Positions 1 through 11,499 of a DNA stretch of 64,000 nt are shown here, one piece after another. The notes under the pieces were generated by a model. It was not told where the DNA came from. It saw only the letters and a list, made by a program, of their open reading frames with translations, and did not search any database. The position numbers and the translations under genes are program-made. Numbering within the stretch: position 1 is the first letter of the stretch; every line of letters begins with the position of its first letter. Origin of the DNA: Cunninghamia lanceolata (taxonomy: Eukaryota; Streptophyta; Pinopsida; Cupressales; Cupressaceae); NCBI GenBank assembly GCA_027924645.1, contig BSBN01000213.1, positions 33,854,501 to 33,918,500 of the forward strand, in the 5' to 3' direction.

Positions 1-44
1 AAGCTGGGTTAAAGATAGATAGGGCATGTGGAAAATGCTATGCA

Positions 45-820
45 ATGGATGCTAGGGAAGTACCAATCATTGGAATCATGAAAGATGTAGATTTTAGACT
101 GGCATCATATCCAGAAAAGACCTACAAAATGAACATAACAGTTGTTGACATAAAGCCACAATATGGTATGTTGTTGTCAAGAAGATGGGCAACATTGATT
201 GGTGGAAGTATGCAATTAGATCTATCATATGCCATGATCCCAATGAATGGCAAAGATGTCAAACTAGTCAGAGAAGAAAGGTCACTAGAAACAGTTGAGG
301 ATCAAGAGTTAGAAGAGCATGTATGTTTTGTGGATATTGACTGTGATAATTTCAGAGTTGTCTCAGATGATCAAGAAGGTAAAGGAAGAGATATTTGTAT
401 TCAAGAGCTTGACCAACAGGCTCTATGGACTATGTATTTTGATGGAGCCTGTTCAAAGGAATGTTCTGGTGCTGGAGTTGTGTTTTTATCTCTGGCAGGT
501 AAGCTTCTGAAGTTCTCTTTCTTGTTAAAGTTTGCCTGCACAAATAATATTGCAGAATATGAGGCTCTGTTACTAGGATTGAATGTTGCTTTGAAGCATG
601 GGATCAAGATGCTTAAAGTGTTTGGGGATTTAGAGTTAATTGTTTCCCAGGTTAGAGATAAGCATGCTTCAAAAAATAAGAGGTTAAAATAGTATAAACA
701 TGCTGTCTAGGATATAATTGAATTATTTGATGCTTTTTCAATAAACTGGATAGACAGATCAAAAAATGTCATGGCAGATTTTTTAGCTAATGTAGCCATA
801 AGGCCATATGATGTCACTCT
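45..820 (+). pseudogene. Protease C-terminus plus archaeal-type RNase H (aRH)
   Basis: Residues about 30-70 look like the C-terminal half of a retroviral-type aspartic protease (YGMLLSRRWATLIGG, compare the usual LLGRPW). The catalytic DSG lies upstream of the window. From residue 128 comes a plant aRH (RVT_3-type) domain: FDGA (Asp 133), NIAEYEAL (Glu 171) and GDLEL (Asp 195). Past an in-frame TAG at 690 the frame continues to MADFLANVA, supplying the last Asp at 777. All four expected acidic residues are therefore visible. RNase H of this type would remove RNA from RNA-DNA hybrids during reverse transcription. The domain precedes RT, which is unusual. Confidence 0.8.
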
Positions 821-980
821 GTTTGATGTCACAAATGTTGAAGTTAAACTTAGACCTGCAGTACTAGATAATGTGTGCAGTTGACAGGTGTTTGATGATG
901 ATAAAGATTTGTTAAGTTTTTTACACTGTATAGATGAATATGAGAACCAGGAGATGGATTTTTAGAATTTTGTAGAGGTT

Positions 981-2160
981 GTGGATGGAAAAGAAACTCT
1001 TTTGGGGAAAGAGGTAATTCAACTCAAAACAAATAAAATCCCTAGAGGGCTGGTTGCTTTAGAAAGAGCATTTGACAATAGAGACCAATTTGTTACAAAG
1101 CCATCTCCTACAAACAAGAATGACTTCGAGGAGATAAACTTGGGGACATCTCATGCCCCCAAAAAGGTATATATTGGCAAACAACTCAAGCCACACATCA
1201 AGAGTATGCTGATTGCATTACTGAAAAAATATAAGCATGTCTTTGCCTGGTCATATGAGGACCTAAAAGCTTATAGAGAAGACTTATTCTAGCATGAGAT
1301 CCCTTTGAAGCCTAGGGCTAAGCCATTTAGATAGAAACAAAGACCTATTAACCCAACTTTGGCTCCAAAAATGCAAGAAGAGCTTATGAAGCTTAGGGAG
1401 GCTGGAATAATTGTGCCTGTCAAACACTCAACTTGGGTGTCCAATCTTGTCCTAGTTAGAAAGAAAAATGGTGATATAAGACTTTGTGTGGACTTTATAA
1501 ATCTAAATGTATCTTCTTTGAAGGATAACTATCCACTGCCTAACATGGAGGCTATGTTGCAGAAGGTGACTGGTTGTGAGCTTTTATCCATGATGGATGG
1601 GTTCTCAGGATACAATCAGGTGAAGGTAAAAGAATCTGAACAATACAAGACTGCCTTCACCATGCCATGGGGGACATATGTATATGTATGAATACCATTT
1701 GGACTAGCAAATGCAGGTGCTACATTTCAGAGGGCTATGGATGTTGCTTTTGCAGGATTGATTAACTCAATCTTGGCTGTATATCAAGATGATTTAACTG
1801 CCTATTCAAAAAAGAAGGAGCAACATTGCATGCACCTAGAACAAATTTTTATTAGAGCATTGGAATATGGCATTTCACTTAACCCAAAGAAATGTGCTTT
1901 TGGGGTAGTGGAAGGAAAACTATTGGGACACATTGTTTCCAAGGATGGAGTTAGGATTGATCCTGAAAGGGTTGCTGCAATTGACAGAATTCAAATTCCT
2001 AAAACTGTGAAAGGCATTCAGTCCTTCTTTGGACAAATTAATTTTGTTAGAAGATTTGTTCCTAACTTTGCAGAGACTACAAAGGATATTTCTAAAATGT
2101 TGAAGAAGGGTGCAACTGTCAAATGGGAAAGTGAAGTACCTAAATCATTTTAGAACATCA
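981..2160 (+). pseudogene. Gypsy reverse transcriptase (Tat-like), degenerate
   Basis: A connecting stretch with KHVFAWSYEDL leads into RT: MQEELMKLREAGII, then RLCVDF, YPLPNMEAML, MDGFSGYNQV, IPFGLANAGATFQRAM and the catalytic box YQDD at 1782-1793. The thumb follows (KLLGHIVSKDG, IQSFFGQINFVRRFVPNF). Three in-frame stops interrupt it: TAG at 1290, TAG near 1332 (expected Gln) and TGA near 1689. The catalytic Asp pair is intact although the box is YQDD rather than the common YVDD or YLDD. The enzyme would copy element RNA into DNA in virus-like particles, but this copy cannot make a full protein. Confidence 0.85.
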
Positions 2161-2560
2161 AAGAAGATATAAAGATGGCTCCGGTGTTGAGATCTCCTAA
2201 TTTTTCTAAGCCACTTCAGTTGTTCTCATTTACTTCTTTTCAGACTATTGCTGCATGCTTATTACAGAAAAATGAAGAAGGTTTTGAGCAACCTATTGCC
2301 TTCTTTAGCAGGTCATTGCAGGCTGTTGAACTGAAATATGATAACATGGAAAAGAAGGCATATGCATTGGTTAGAGCAATCAAAATTTTTAGGCCATACT
2401 TAGTAGGCTCTTAGATAGTTGCATATGTGCCCCATGCAATAGTTAAAGATATTTTCACTTAGCAAGAAGTGACTGGAAGAAGATGTAGGTGGATAAACAA
2501 GTTGCAGGAGTTCAACATTGAGATACAAATCACAAACTGGTCAAGGGACAAGGTTTGGCT
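2161..2560 (+). pseudogene. Gypsy RNase H (gRH), degenerate
   Basis: After RT comes the element's own RNase H: PIAFFSRSL, ELKYDNMEKKAYALV and FRPYLVGS, then an in-frame TAG and QIVAYVP-like text. The first catalytic Asp of the fold, normally in a D-x-S/D context, is replaced in FSFTSFQTIAACLL, so the domain looks inactive as well as truncated. It lies directly between RT and integrase, as usual for Ty3/Gypsy. With the upstream aRH the element has two RNase H domains. Confidence 0.7.
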
Positions 2561-3466
2561 AAAATGATGACACAATCAAATCTAGAGGCCTGCCAAGTTA
2601 ATGTAGTGCAGAATGAGGTTGTAAACATGTCAAAATCTGAATGGTACAAGGATGTTGTGTGTTATTTACAGAATTTGAATTGTCCTTCCCATCTCAGTGA
2701 TAATCAGAAAAGGACCTTAAAGGTATATGCTATTAAATACATCATTGTTCAAGGAGAGTTGTATTGGAAAAATCCTGATGGTGTACTACTTAGGTGTGTG
2801 AATGAAAATCAAGCTAAGGATATTTTAAAGGATATGCACAAAGGAGTGTGTGGTGGACACTATACTGCCCAGACAATAGCTCACAAAATTCTTAGAGCAG
2901 GCTATTGGTGGCCAACTCTTTTCTTAGACACACAAAGGATGGTAAGAAAATGTGATCCCTGTCAAGAACTATAACTGTGGAGGTTCCATTTCAGCAATGG
3001 GGAATTGATTTTATAGGGGAAATCTTAGAAAAATCAAGTGGAGGACATAGTTGGATTTTGGTTGCTACTGATTACTTTACTAAATGGATTGAAGTCATTC
3101 CAACTAAGAAAGCTACAAGTAGGGTGGTGATGGATTTCATTTTAGAACACATTATTATCAGATTTGGAGTGCTAGTCAAAGTGGTCATAGACAATGCTAT
3201 GTGCTTCAGATCTGGTGAGTTTGTTGATTTTTGCAACAATTATGGGATTGATTTGTCACATGCATCACCATATCATCCACAGGGAAATTGTCAAGCAGAG
3301 TCAAGTAACAAAAGCCTCATGAAAATCATCAAAAGGGTGGTAGATAAAAACAAAAGGGCTTAGGATTCAAAGCAATTGGAAGGTCACCTTTTGAACTAGT
3401 GTATGGTGCAGCAGCTAAATTACCTATGAATAATCTCTTGCTAGTTTATAGATTCATACAAGAAAA
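2555..3466 (+). pseudogene. Gypsy integrase, N-terminal and catalytic part
   Basis: The HHCC zinc finger is visible (HKGVCGGHYTAQ followed by KCDPCQEL). A stop falls after CQEL at 2972-2974, and the catalytic core continues: WGIDFIG (first Asp), VVIDNAMCF (second Asp), HPQGN and QAESSNKSL (Glu). The D,D,E triad is intact. A frameshift at about 3361 precedes GRSPFELVYGA. The gene is then cut by the solo LTR at 3467 and resumes after 5168. Integrase would insert the cDNA into chromosomes. Confidence 0.85.
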
Positions 3467-5163
3467 TGGTGTAGGAGCACCTAGATGTCTCAGTTTTGGT
3501 TAAATTCCAGTAGTTTTTTTGGTTTAATAAGGTCTCTGAGACCATTTACACATTGTATAAGGCTTGAAAGCCATGTCGTAGTTGGACTATGTCCCAATGT
3601 CTAAATGAATCTAGTTTTCTTGTTGTAATCCTCAAGAGGACAGTCTTGTGTCAAAAAGGTAGTCTTAGAAGTCATTTGAGTTTTAATGTTTTTTTATAGG
3701 ATAGTCATTAAAGTTTCCTTGTTGTAAGCCTTTTAAGGCATGTCTAGGTGTGTTGATGTGTTAAAAACCTTGTCCAAATGTTAGTCAAGAGTTAAAAAGC
3801 TTTCTAATCATGAAAACAGTCGGTAGGAGACAAGTTTCAAAAAAATAGTTTCAAGAAGACAGTTTCCATTTTAAAACAACAGTTAAAAAGCAAGAGAAAT
3901 CGATGGTTTGCCAATGAAAAACATTTTCATGCATTGTAGGAGGCTGGTATGAAGCCAAGGAAGATTGTATAGAAGGAATTCATTCAATAGATTGAGAAAT
4001 AATAACAAAGGAGTGCTATTTTTTTGCTTTTTCCTGTTTTTTTGGTTTTCTTTGCTATTTTTCTGAGTTTTCCATACCTGTACGGAACAGTCATGCCCAC
4101 AATGTATGTTGTATGTGTAGGGGGATGAGATGACTCCCAAATACATTTGGTTTGGTTCCTTAATAGCAAATAACATGGGAGATATTCACATTTTCCTTAG
4201 ACTGCTGTTAGAATAGCTGATTTCTGAATTTGCTTTACAACAGTCTGTACAATGTTGGGGTACGGATTTGTTTTGGTCCATTTGTATAGTGGATGGAAAG
4301 GAGGAAGTATTAGCTTAGATTGGAGTCCTATTTGGAACCTTGAAAATGTTCTAGGTGAAAGTTATCAATAGCTTCCTCAAAACTGTTTTGTTTAAATTGC
4401 TGTCACAGTTAGAAATTTGTTGTTTTCTGCCTTGATCCGTACTAGTACAGCTGAGGAGTAGTTGATGTTTATAATGCATGTTTAGAGTAGAGAGTTAACT
4501 TTCATTTGCAAGTGGTTGGAAGTCTTGACACAAGGTTTAGAGTGAGAAATCATTGTTTTGGTGTTAGACTATCATAACCCCTGAATTAGGGTCTTCTGAG
4601 CACAATGATGGATATGTCCTCATTCCACTGATCTTTCCTATTTTTGATCAGTGGAATGGTCTGTATACTAGCTATTTCAAGGTCTTGTGAAGGTTGTAGG
4701 GTAGGAAAATAGTGAAGGGTGGACTCTTCCATATAAATGCCCACCAAGATCCATGAATTGGAGACTAATAGAGGACAGTAGTAGGATATGTGATGACCAC
4801 TGTCTGAAGAAGTGGAGATGGTTTGAAACACCAATCATCAGTATTGAGGCAAGTTAACCCTGGATCTAGAAATGTTCCATTGACAAGAGATGTGGAGGTA
4901 GTCACTACAAGAAGGTGATAGGCCTCTTGATTTTAGTCACTACAAAGAAGGCTTGTAGACTGCCACTATCAAGAAGGTAAGAGATTTGTTTGTCATTGCT
5001 TTGCCAATGTAGGCAGTAGATGTGAATACATGTTATAGATGTGCTATGAGGATGAGTTTGTGAGGGAGATCAGTCCAAGGAGGCTTGAGTGACTTTCTTA
5101 ATGCAACCAAGTTTTGACAGTCTATGAATACTGCTGTCCTGCTATCCATGATGCTCTGCATCA
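3467..5163 (+). repeat. Solo LTR inside the Tat-like integrase
   Basis: A 1,697-bp insertion starts TGGTGTAGGAGCACC and ends GCTCTGCATCA. It is flanked by the 5-bp duplication GAAAA (3462-3466 and 5164-5168). Removing it and one GAAAA makes the integrase continuous. No second LTR, primer-binding site or coding domain lies inside, so it is a solo LTR left by LTR-LTR recombination. Its ends resemble those of element E at 51162 (TGGTGCAGGAGCACC, CTACATCA), but the body looks diverged. Strand is assigned from that end similarity. Confidence 0.85.
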
Positions 5164-5168
5164 GAAAA

Positions 5169-5514
5169 TGATGAAGAGATTGAACATTCAATGAATGAAA
5201 GGATAAATCAACTAGTTGCACTAGATGAAATCAGAAGAGAGGCGCAAAAGACAAACATCAAGAAACAACAAAAGGTAAAATATTTGTTTGATAAAAGAGC
5301 TACAGAAAGAAAGTTCCAGATAAATGACTTGGTCCTTATTTGGAATGCAAAGAACCAGGATAAGGGCAAACATGGTAAATTTGAGCCCTTGTTGATGGAC
5401 CCATATCAAATCAGCAATACTCATAGAGAAGATTCCTACTTTCTCCACGCCCTAAATGGTGAACTACTGGAATTGCCTGTGCACGATCAGTTCCTAAAGC
5501 CCTACTTTTCATAA
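5169..5514 (+). pseudogene. Gypsy integrase C-terminal domain
   Basis: This continues the integrase beyond the solo LTR. After DEEIEHSMNERI it gives a basic region (RREAQKTNIKKQQKVKYLFDKR) and a GPY/F-like C-terminal fold (KFEPLLMDPYQI, LELPVHDQFLKPYFS), ending at TAA 5512-5514. This domain normally binds DNA non-specifically. No chromodomain follows, which supports placement outside the chromoviruses. Confidence 0.85.
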
Positions 5515-6880
5515 ATGAATATCTTGTGTGCACATTGTAAATAGGTGTAAATAGGTTGTACGTGCCTTGTTTTGTCGATCGTGTTTTGAGTTTTGTGTTT
5601 TGTCTATTATGCCCTGGAGTGGTCTAGTTCTCGCTGCAGCCTTGCACTTGCACGTCCCCAGTCGGAGCCAATGGTGGTGCTCACTTAGGGTTTGGGTTTT
5701 GAATTGATTTTACAAGCCTATATTTTTATTCTTTCAAACCCTTGGTGCCTTAGGTTTATTTTTCCTCGGCCTTCTACGTTGTGTCTTCTTTTCTATTGTT
5801 GACCTCCTGTAGTAGGTTCTCAGTTGCTTAGGTTGTATTTTCATGCCTTGGTGCTCATTGGTTGACCAGCCCCTATGCAATGTTTTACCACCTTTTCCCA
5901 TTGTGCCTGAGAAAAAGATGCTAAGTCCAAAATCATTTTGTGCAGTGATGAAATCTGTCGAATGTATGTGTCTTTGTGTGTACAAGTGTAAATGTACATT
6001 GGCGGGCCCAAAAAATGTTCAATCGGCCTTTGAAAAGTGAAAATTTTGATTGAATGCACCTTTTAAATGCATATCGGGTTTGTATATGCATTGAGGAATC
6101 TGTCAGAGATTCTGGGAATATTCCCTCCTTGCATGAGAGGGATTGCATGTATATTTGTGTTGTATGTTTAAACATGCAACAGCTACATACAAAGGAAAAA
6201 ATGCAAAGGGGTGCACATACATTTGCTACAGTGCTGGAGATACAAAAGGTGGGGCCCACCGTTTGCATATTTTTGCGATTGTATGTTCGCACATACAATC
6301 AGATATGCATTCGCAAATATACAAGTTGGATCTGAAATAAGCATACATTCCAGTTCATAAAAAGTGAAGTCTACTGTTTGTTTGTATGTTTTGATTGTAT
6401 GTTCACATTGTATATGCGACATACATTGGTTTTATACAAGGCGGTAGCATACAACGCCCGGACCCGATGGAGACTTCAAAAGTATTTCATAAACATTTGG
6501 GCTCCGCATTGTATGTATTGTATTTGTATGATGTGATATGCATGCCGATATACAAAGGGAGTTAGATACAAGTTGGATTCCAAAGCAATTTCAAAACGCT
6601 TCACAAAAATTTGAAATCCGCAGAATGTATATTGTGTTTTTATTTGCAATATACAAAGAAGATATCCAAGGAGAAATGTACAAGGTGGGACCTGATTGCA
6701 ATTTCAAATTGTTCTGTAACAATTTGGGGTCCGAGCTTTGTATGCAGACAGTTGAATGTATATGCATGTTCTTTTGCATATACAAGGCGAAAAAGGCAAA
6801 ATGGATGGCAGAAAAGTCAGCGATGGAAGCACAAGGTGCCTACGTGGCACGTTCTAATTGGTGGGTGACTTTTTAGTGTG
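5515..6880 (+). repeat. 3' untranslated region with degenerate repeats of TGTATGT/ACATACA
   Basis: There is no coding domain. From about 5930 to 6800 the sequence is packed with short, oppositely oriented words (TGTATGT, ACATACA, GCATATAC). At least four loosely similar blocks begin TACAAG-TGG, carry an AATTTCAAA or TTCATAAA core and end near TGTAT; examples start near 6249, 6321, 6568 and 6679. The region between integrase and 3' LTR in Tat-lineage elements is known to be hypervariable and to accumulate tandem repeats, which fits. The repeats are too diverged for an exact period by eye. Confidence 0.55.
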
Positions 6881-7738
6881 TTTTGACACCATTGATCTCA
6901 GTGATAGGAAGGGAAATCTATGGCCATGATTCAAATTTTCAATGGAGATGTTTTACTTTGTTTCTACAGCTATTTTTAGGTGAGAAAATTTCAGAGGCAC
7001 ACAGCTGCTACCTCAGATGGCTGTCAGTTGGTATGTCATTAATGGAAAGTTCACAATGGTGTGGATTGATGGAGTTGACAGGCCAATAACCAGATTTAGG
7101 AGGAAAACTTGCGAACGGCGGCACATCTCCCGAACTCACCTATTTTTCCCTCCTATTCTGCCTGCACTTTTAATGTTTTGGGCACCATTTTTGGTGCAAT
7201 GTATCTGGCAGAATTTTTGAATTGCCATGTAATTAATTTGCTGAGTACACAGTCTTGCTATAAAATGCAAACTGTGTCACTCATTGGTGGTTGTTGAAAA
7301 CTGGACAAATTTTGGTGCTGTAACAAGATACAATTCTACTGGTGGCTTTGTTTTGGTGCTTTGTGAGTTTATGAGTTGTACGTTGAATGTTTTATGCATA
7401 GAATTCATTAGTTTCATGTTGATTTAAATGAGTAATGTTTCATTGCATGTATTTTGTTATTTGTCTCCAAGTTGAATGTGTTCTTTTTCTAAATCTAAAC
7501 AGCTAAAGGGTGTTTGAGATTCTAGGATATGGGTTTGCTATATTGAATGCTTGATCTTTTACTTCTACTCAAGGAGTAGATTAAATGTTTTGGGTTAAGT
7601 GTTGGGAAGAATATATTGCAATGAGGATGTTTGTAAGCAGAAATAACTGAATACTTAGTTTTAGGTAGTATTTGTAAGGCAGACACTACAAACCCCCCCT
7701 TGAAATCTGATTATTGTTTTAAACCTATGGTAAACATT

Positions 7739-7771
<33 letters not shown>

Positions 7772-8130
7772 CTATTGACTCTGAGCCTTGGATAGGCACC
7801 AGTCTGGTCTTGTATTGAGGTTACAACCCAAAGTCCCAGTCTTGCATCCAAATACAAATACAAACTCAAACTTCAAATACAAACCTTTAGGACATTAGAA
7901 GTAGTTTAGGACCAGAATCCTCTATCTCATAGCTGAACATAGGCCCAAAGCTAGCCCCTTTGCCCTTATTTCATAGTTTTAGTCTGCATAAGAGAGGATT
8001 TATCTACTTTGTGTCAACATCCCAGTTAGTTCATAGTCATATTTCATGGATGTTGAATAGGGAATACCCCCTTGGTTCTGTAGAGCCTAAAGAAGAAGAG
8101 GAGATATTTATAGAGTCTATCTCCTATACT
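6881..8130 (+). repeat. Probable LTR with a TATA box, boundaries unknown
   Basis: Non-coding DNA lies between the Tat-like 3' region and the next gag. TATAAAA at 7259-7265 with GC-poor DNA downstream could be an LTR promoter. I could not find matched TG and CA ends, a polypurine tract or a target duplication. It could be the 3' LTR of the first element, the 5' LTR of the element whose gag starts at 8541, or one LTR shared by both. Confidence 0.3.
7739..7770. repeat. (CA)12-(TA)4 microsatellite
   Basis: Twelve CA units run 7739-7762 and are followed by four TA units. This is a simple repeat within the putative LTR. Confidence 0.95.
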
Positions 8131-8540
8131 ATTGGCCCCTGGCTCAGGAATCCTATTGATCAATGATGGCTACCTTGTAGGGATAACTGGGAAGCATCCA
8201 ATTGGAAACAGAATCCAACACTTGGCATGTTTTCCTTGTGCAAAACTAGTAAAAACCCTTCTAACCACGAAGCAATTCGCACCAATTTCCTTGTTAAGTC
8301 AAGTCAGCCATTATCTTTTTGTGTTTGTTTTTCTTGCCAAAAATCTAGAAATCTTAAAAAACCAAAAATTCTCAAAATCCAAAAAAAACCAAAATATCTC
8401 CAAAAATCCAAAAAAATCAATCTTCCAACCAAATCTAGCATCCATCCTAATCATTCACTTGCATCATAATTGCCCATCTAATCACCTTATCCCATTCATC
8501 TTTTTCATCCAATCTAATCCATTTTACCCTAATCATCCAT
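8131..8540 (+). other. Untranslated leader upstream of the split gag
   Basis: AT-rich sequence between the putative LTR and the gag start at 8541. It contains A-rich runs (8340-8420, mostly AAAATC-like words). I see no gene, and no convincing primer-binding site. Confidence 0.4.
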
Positions 8541-9118
8541 ATGGCACTCGAAGATCCTTATGGCATCCATAGAATGTTTGACGAACTCAATAGATTATAT
8601 GGAAAGTATCCAGTCACTCCTACATCATCATCCCTACCTCCCATCAACAACCAATCCAACTTATCCAAACCCCAAACTTATCTAACATCCACCTTACCCC
8701 AAACCTCACAAATCCAAATTCCTAACCATGCTTCATCTTCGTACATACCAAATCCCACTATCTCAGAACTCATCCAACAACAACAAGCCCTCATTCATCA
8801 ACAACAACAACAAAAAGGCCTTTTTTAACAACTCCTAGCTGCCCAAGAAACACAAACACAATCACAACCTTTATCCTTTCAACAAGCACAACCACAATCC
8901 CATATGTCATCCTCATCAACTTTGTACCAACCTAGTCCAACCACATATCAATCTAATCTTACATCAATCTATCCCACTTCTTCTAATATCAACCAATATC
9001 CACATCAATCTATAGCTCAAGGTTATCCAACTAGTTATTACAACATTTCACCTCATTCCCAAATCTACCTACAAGGCTATCAAGATCCTTTACAACAAAA
9101 ACATGCAAATCCTAGTTA
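8541..9118 (+). pseudogene. Gag N-terminal part of a Tat-type element
   Basis: The ATG at 8541 opens a protein rich in Gln, Ser, Pro and Tyr (for example LIQQQQALIHQQQQQ), with stops TAA at 8826 and TAG at 9117 in the same frame. A chromovirus is inserted immediately after (target duplication GCCTT). Removing it and one duplication keeps the frame open into the part at 15665, so both are one gene. Gag proteins form the particle. The low-complexity N-terminus alone would not identify it. The zinc knuckle in the second half does. Confidence 0.65.
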
Positions 9119-9123
9119 GCCTT

Positions 9124-9988
9124 TGGTGCAGTCACAGTAGGAGGGTTCACAGAATGAACTATCTGGACTGTACAACAATAGTAAACACAATGGAAACAAC
9201 TCAAAGAAATAGAACAAATGTACATTCAGTCATTCAGTATATCAAAGAATTCAAATAGAGATCGGCTGGCAACATGCAGGCTTACAATTAGGGCTCTTAG
9301 GCCTGATTACATACATGCGCAAGATAAGGCTTTGAAGATCCCTTCACACAAAATCTTAACTATCAGCTATCACTATGTTATGAACTACTTGATAACTTCT
9401 AAACTATTTTCTTAAGGATCTATTACATTACTATATATCATCTCCAGACCAATAGATTCCTCCACATCAGCCAAGGAAGTTCACAAGGTCCAAAGAGATG
9501 TAACGTGTGAACAAAGATAGGTTAGACCTAAATGCATAGAACACTTCCAGTAAATGAATGGAATGATGTGCGAATCTCCGAGGAGGGTCGGCCATGAATC
9601 AAAGATCATTGTATGATATGTCATTAGGCTTCACAGATCAGGAAATGCTTTTGCAAGTTTCTCCTTCAGCTGGTTGCCTGTAAATATCAAGATGCTCTAC
9701 TCTAAGAAACAGTCAACTTCTGATAGCCATATCTTTCTGGTATTGAAATGTGGATCTCTGAATTCTGGATATGATGTAGATGAATGAATGTAGAAGCTAA
9801 ATCTAGCTCCACAGGATCTGAAATGCAATTGTGGAGAAATGCTGGACCAAAAGCAGGAGCTGCTTCTGACTAAACTACCTGAACTAAACTGGAAATGAAA
9901 AGAAACAAACTGAACTGCAAACAAACTGAAATGCAAATATTTTTGGTTGATGCAAGATTGCTCTTGAACCAGGAATGCTCCTGCATCA
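9124..9988 (-). repeat. 3' LTR of the minus-strand chromovirus
   Basis: This 865-bp copy pairs with 14812-15659. Shared text includes AGTAAACACAA, GGAAACAACTCAAA, ATTCAGTATATCAAAGAATT and the closing CTGCATCA. In + orientation it begins TGGTGCAGTCAC. Scattered substitutions separate the two copies, so insertion is not very recent. Confidence 0.9.
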
Positions 9989-10019
9989 GACATCCGAGGT
10001 TATTGAAAAAGTGAGTTCC
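9989..10019 (-). other. Short pol-to-LTR spacer
   Basis: Only about 30 bases separate the pol stop from the 3' LTR. No strong polypurine tract is visible on the minus strand, only short GAGG-like words. The tract may be eroded. Confidence 0.4.
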
Positions 10020-10196
10020 TCACTTTGTTGGGGCTAGGGGAGAACCAAGATGGTCCACCTCAGCCTGAGAAATCCATGATGAATCGTCTTCCAATCTGCC
10101 TTTCCACTTCACAAGATATTCTTTGTATTGTCTTTCTCTAGTGCTGCGTCCAACTCTGTTGTCCAAAATGTCTTCAATATGCTCCAGTGCTTGTTG
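10020..10196 (-). pseudogene. Chromodomain at the integrase C-terminus
   Basis: The last ~55 residues of pol match a chromodomain: EHIEDILDNR, then RQYKEYLVKWKGRLEDDSSW (aromatic residues Tyr, Trp, Trp) and ending at TGA 10020-10022. In chromoviruses this module is thought to steer integration to marked chromatin. The key aromatic positions appear conserved although the rest of pol is decayed. Confidence 0.88.
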
Positions 10197-11499
10197 TGGT
10201 AACTGCTTCTTCAAGTCTTCTTCCATGCTGTCACTGAACTCTGCTTCATGATACTGATATAGGTCTGCAATGTTGAAAATAGGTGAAATACCCAATGTCT
10301 TTGACAATTCCACTTCATATGTGTTTCCTGAATCAAATTTTTTGAGTATCCTACAAGGTCCAAACTTCTTCATCTTCAACTTGTTATATATCCCTACTAG
10401 AAATCTTTCTTTTCTCAAGTACACCATCACTTCATCTCCAACTTCAAATTCCTTATGTCTTCGCTTCTCATCAACCTTCTCTTTGTATTGACTGTTCATA
10501 TCCTCCAAATGCTTCTTCACCTGATTATGCACTATCTTCATGTTTTCTGCAAATTCTTCTATTTCTGCACTCCTCTTTTCCTCTGTATTGATATCTCTTA
10601 ATTCTGCCACTCCTCTAGGATTCACTCTAGTAACAATTTCAAAGGGTGTTCTTCCGGTATTCCTATTTATTGAATTATTGTATGCAAACTCTACTTGTGA
10701 AAGAATCAAATCCCAACTTCCTGTCTTCTCTCCAACCAAACATCTCAACAAATTTCCCAAACTCCTATTCACTACCCCTATCTATCCATTAGTCTATGGA
10801 TGAAAAGCTAAGGTGAACTTCAAATCTATCTTCATCTTCTTCCAAAGTGTCTTCCAAAAGTATCCAACAAACTTTGTGTCTCTGTCTGAAATTATACTCT
10901 TAGGTAATCCATGCAATCTTACAATCTCCTTGAAAAATAGGTCAGTTACATGCACTGCATCAGTTGTCTTCTTACAAGGTATGAAATGAGCCATCTTTGA
11001 AAATCTGTCAACCACAACAAATATTGAATCATGTCCTCTCTATGTCTTAGGCAATCCCATCAAAAAATCCATGCTTATGTCTTCCCAAGGTCTCTCCGGT
11101 ATTGTTAAAGGTTTATACAATCTAGTATTCTGACTACTCCCTTTTGTAACTTGACAAACTCTACAACTCTGCACAAATCTCTGAACATCCTTATGTATCT
11201 AAGGCCAAAAGTAATTTTCACTCACCAAAGCCACTGCCTTATCAATGCCAAAATGTCCTACCAATCCACCACTATGCTTCTCCTTGATTAGGTTATCTCT
11301 AATTGAACTTTTAGGTATACACAATTGATTTCCTTTGAACAACATATCTTCTTGAATGAAATAGTCCAACCACTTACTCCTATTTGTCACAACAGGTTCT
11401 TTACATGCTTTCCAAGGTTCTGCAAAATCAGTGTCTCCCTCATACATGTTCTTCAATTCATCAAAACCCAACACTTCAACTCTCATCTCTGTCAACAAG
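10197..11499 (-). pseudogene. Chromovirus integrase, broken by stops and lacking the catalytic Glu
   Basis: The HHCC zinc finger begins at HSGGLVGHFGIDKAV, and after a stop its second half reads CRVCQ. The core has MDFLMGLPKT (Asp) and [10 protein letters not shown] (Asp). The third acidic position, expected as TERVNRSL after HPQTDGQ, reads IGVVNRSL, so Glu is replaced by Gly. Three stops surround it (10780-11050). The GPY/F-type C-terminal module is clear (KKFGPCRILKKF, YEVELSKTLGISPIFNI). Confidence 0.88.

Larger units (their letters stand above)
1..6880 (+). mobile_element. Ty3/Gypsy element, Tat-like, 5' end outside window
   Basis: Degenerate LTR retrotransposon entering the window in its protease. 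Domains in order are protease C-terminus, archaeal-type RNase H, RT, RNase H, and integrase with zinc finger and catalytic core. A solo LTR splits the integrase. RT wording (PWGTY, FGLANAGATFQRAM) and integrase wording (HPQGN, QAESSNKS) fit the non-chromoviral Tat/Ogre group of plant Gypsy elements. There is no chromodomain. Premature stops and at least one frameshift (near 3361) make it defective. The right boundary is approximate because the 3' LTR start could not be fixed. Confidence 0.8.

Noticed and set aside
5685..5700. Telomere-like TTAGGGTTTGGG
   Set aside because: A single short occurrence. There is no array of TTTAGGG units.
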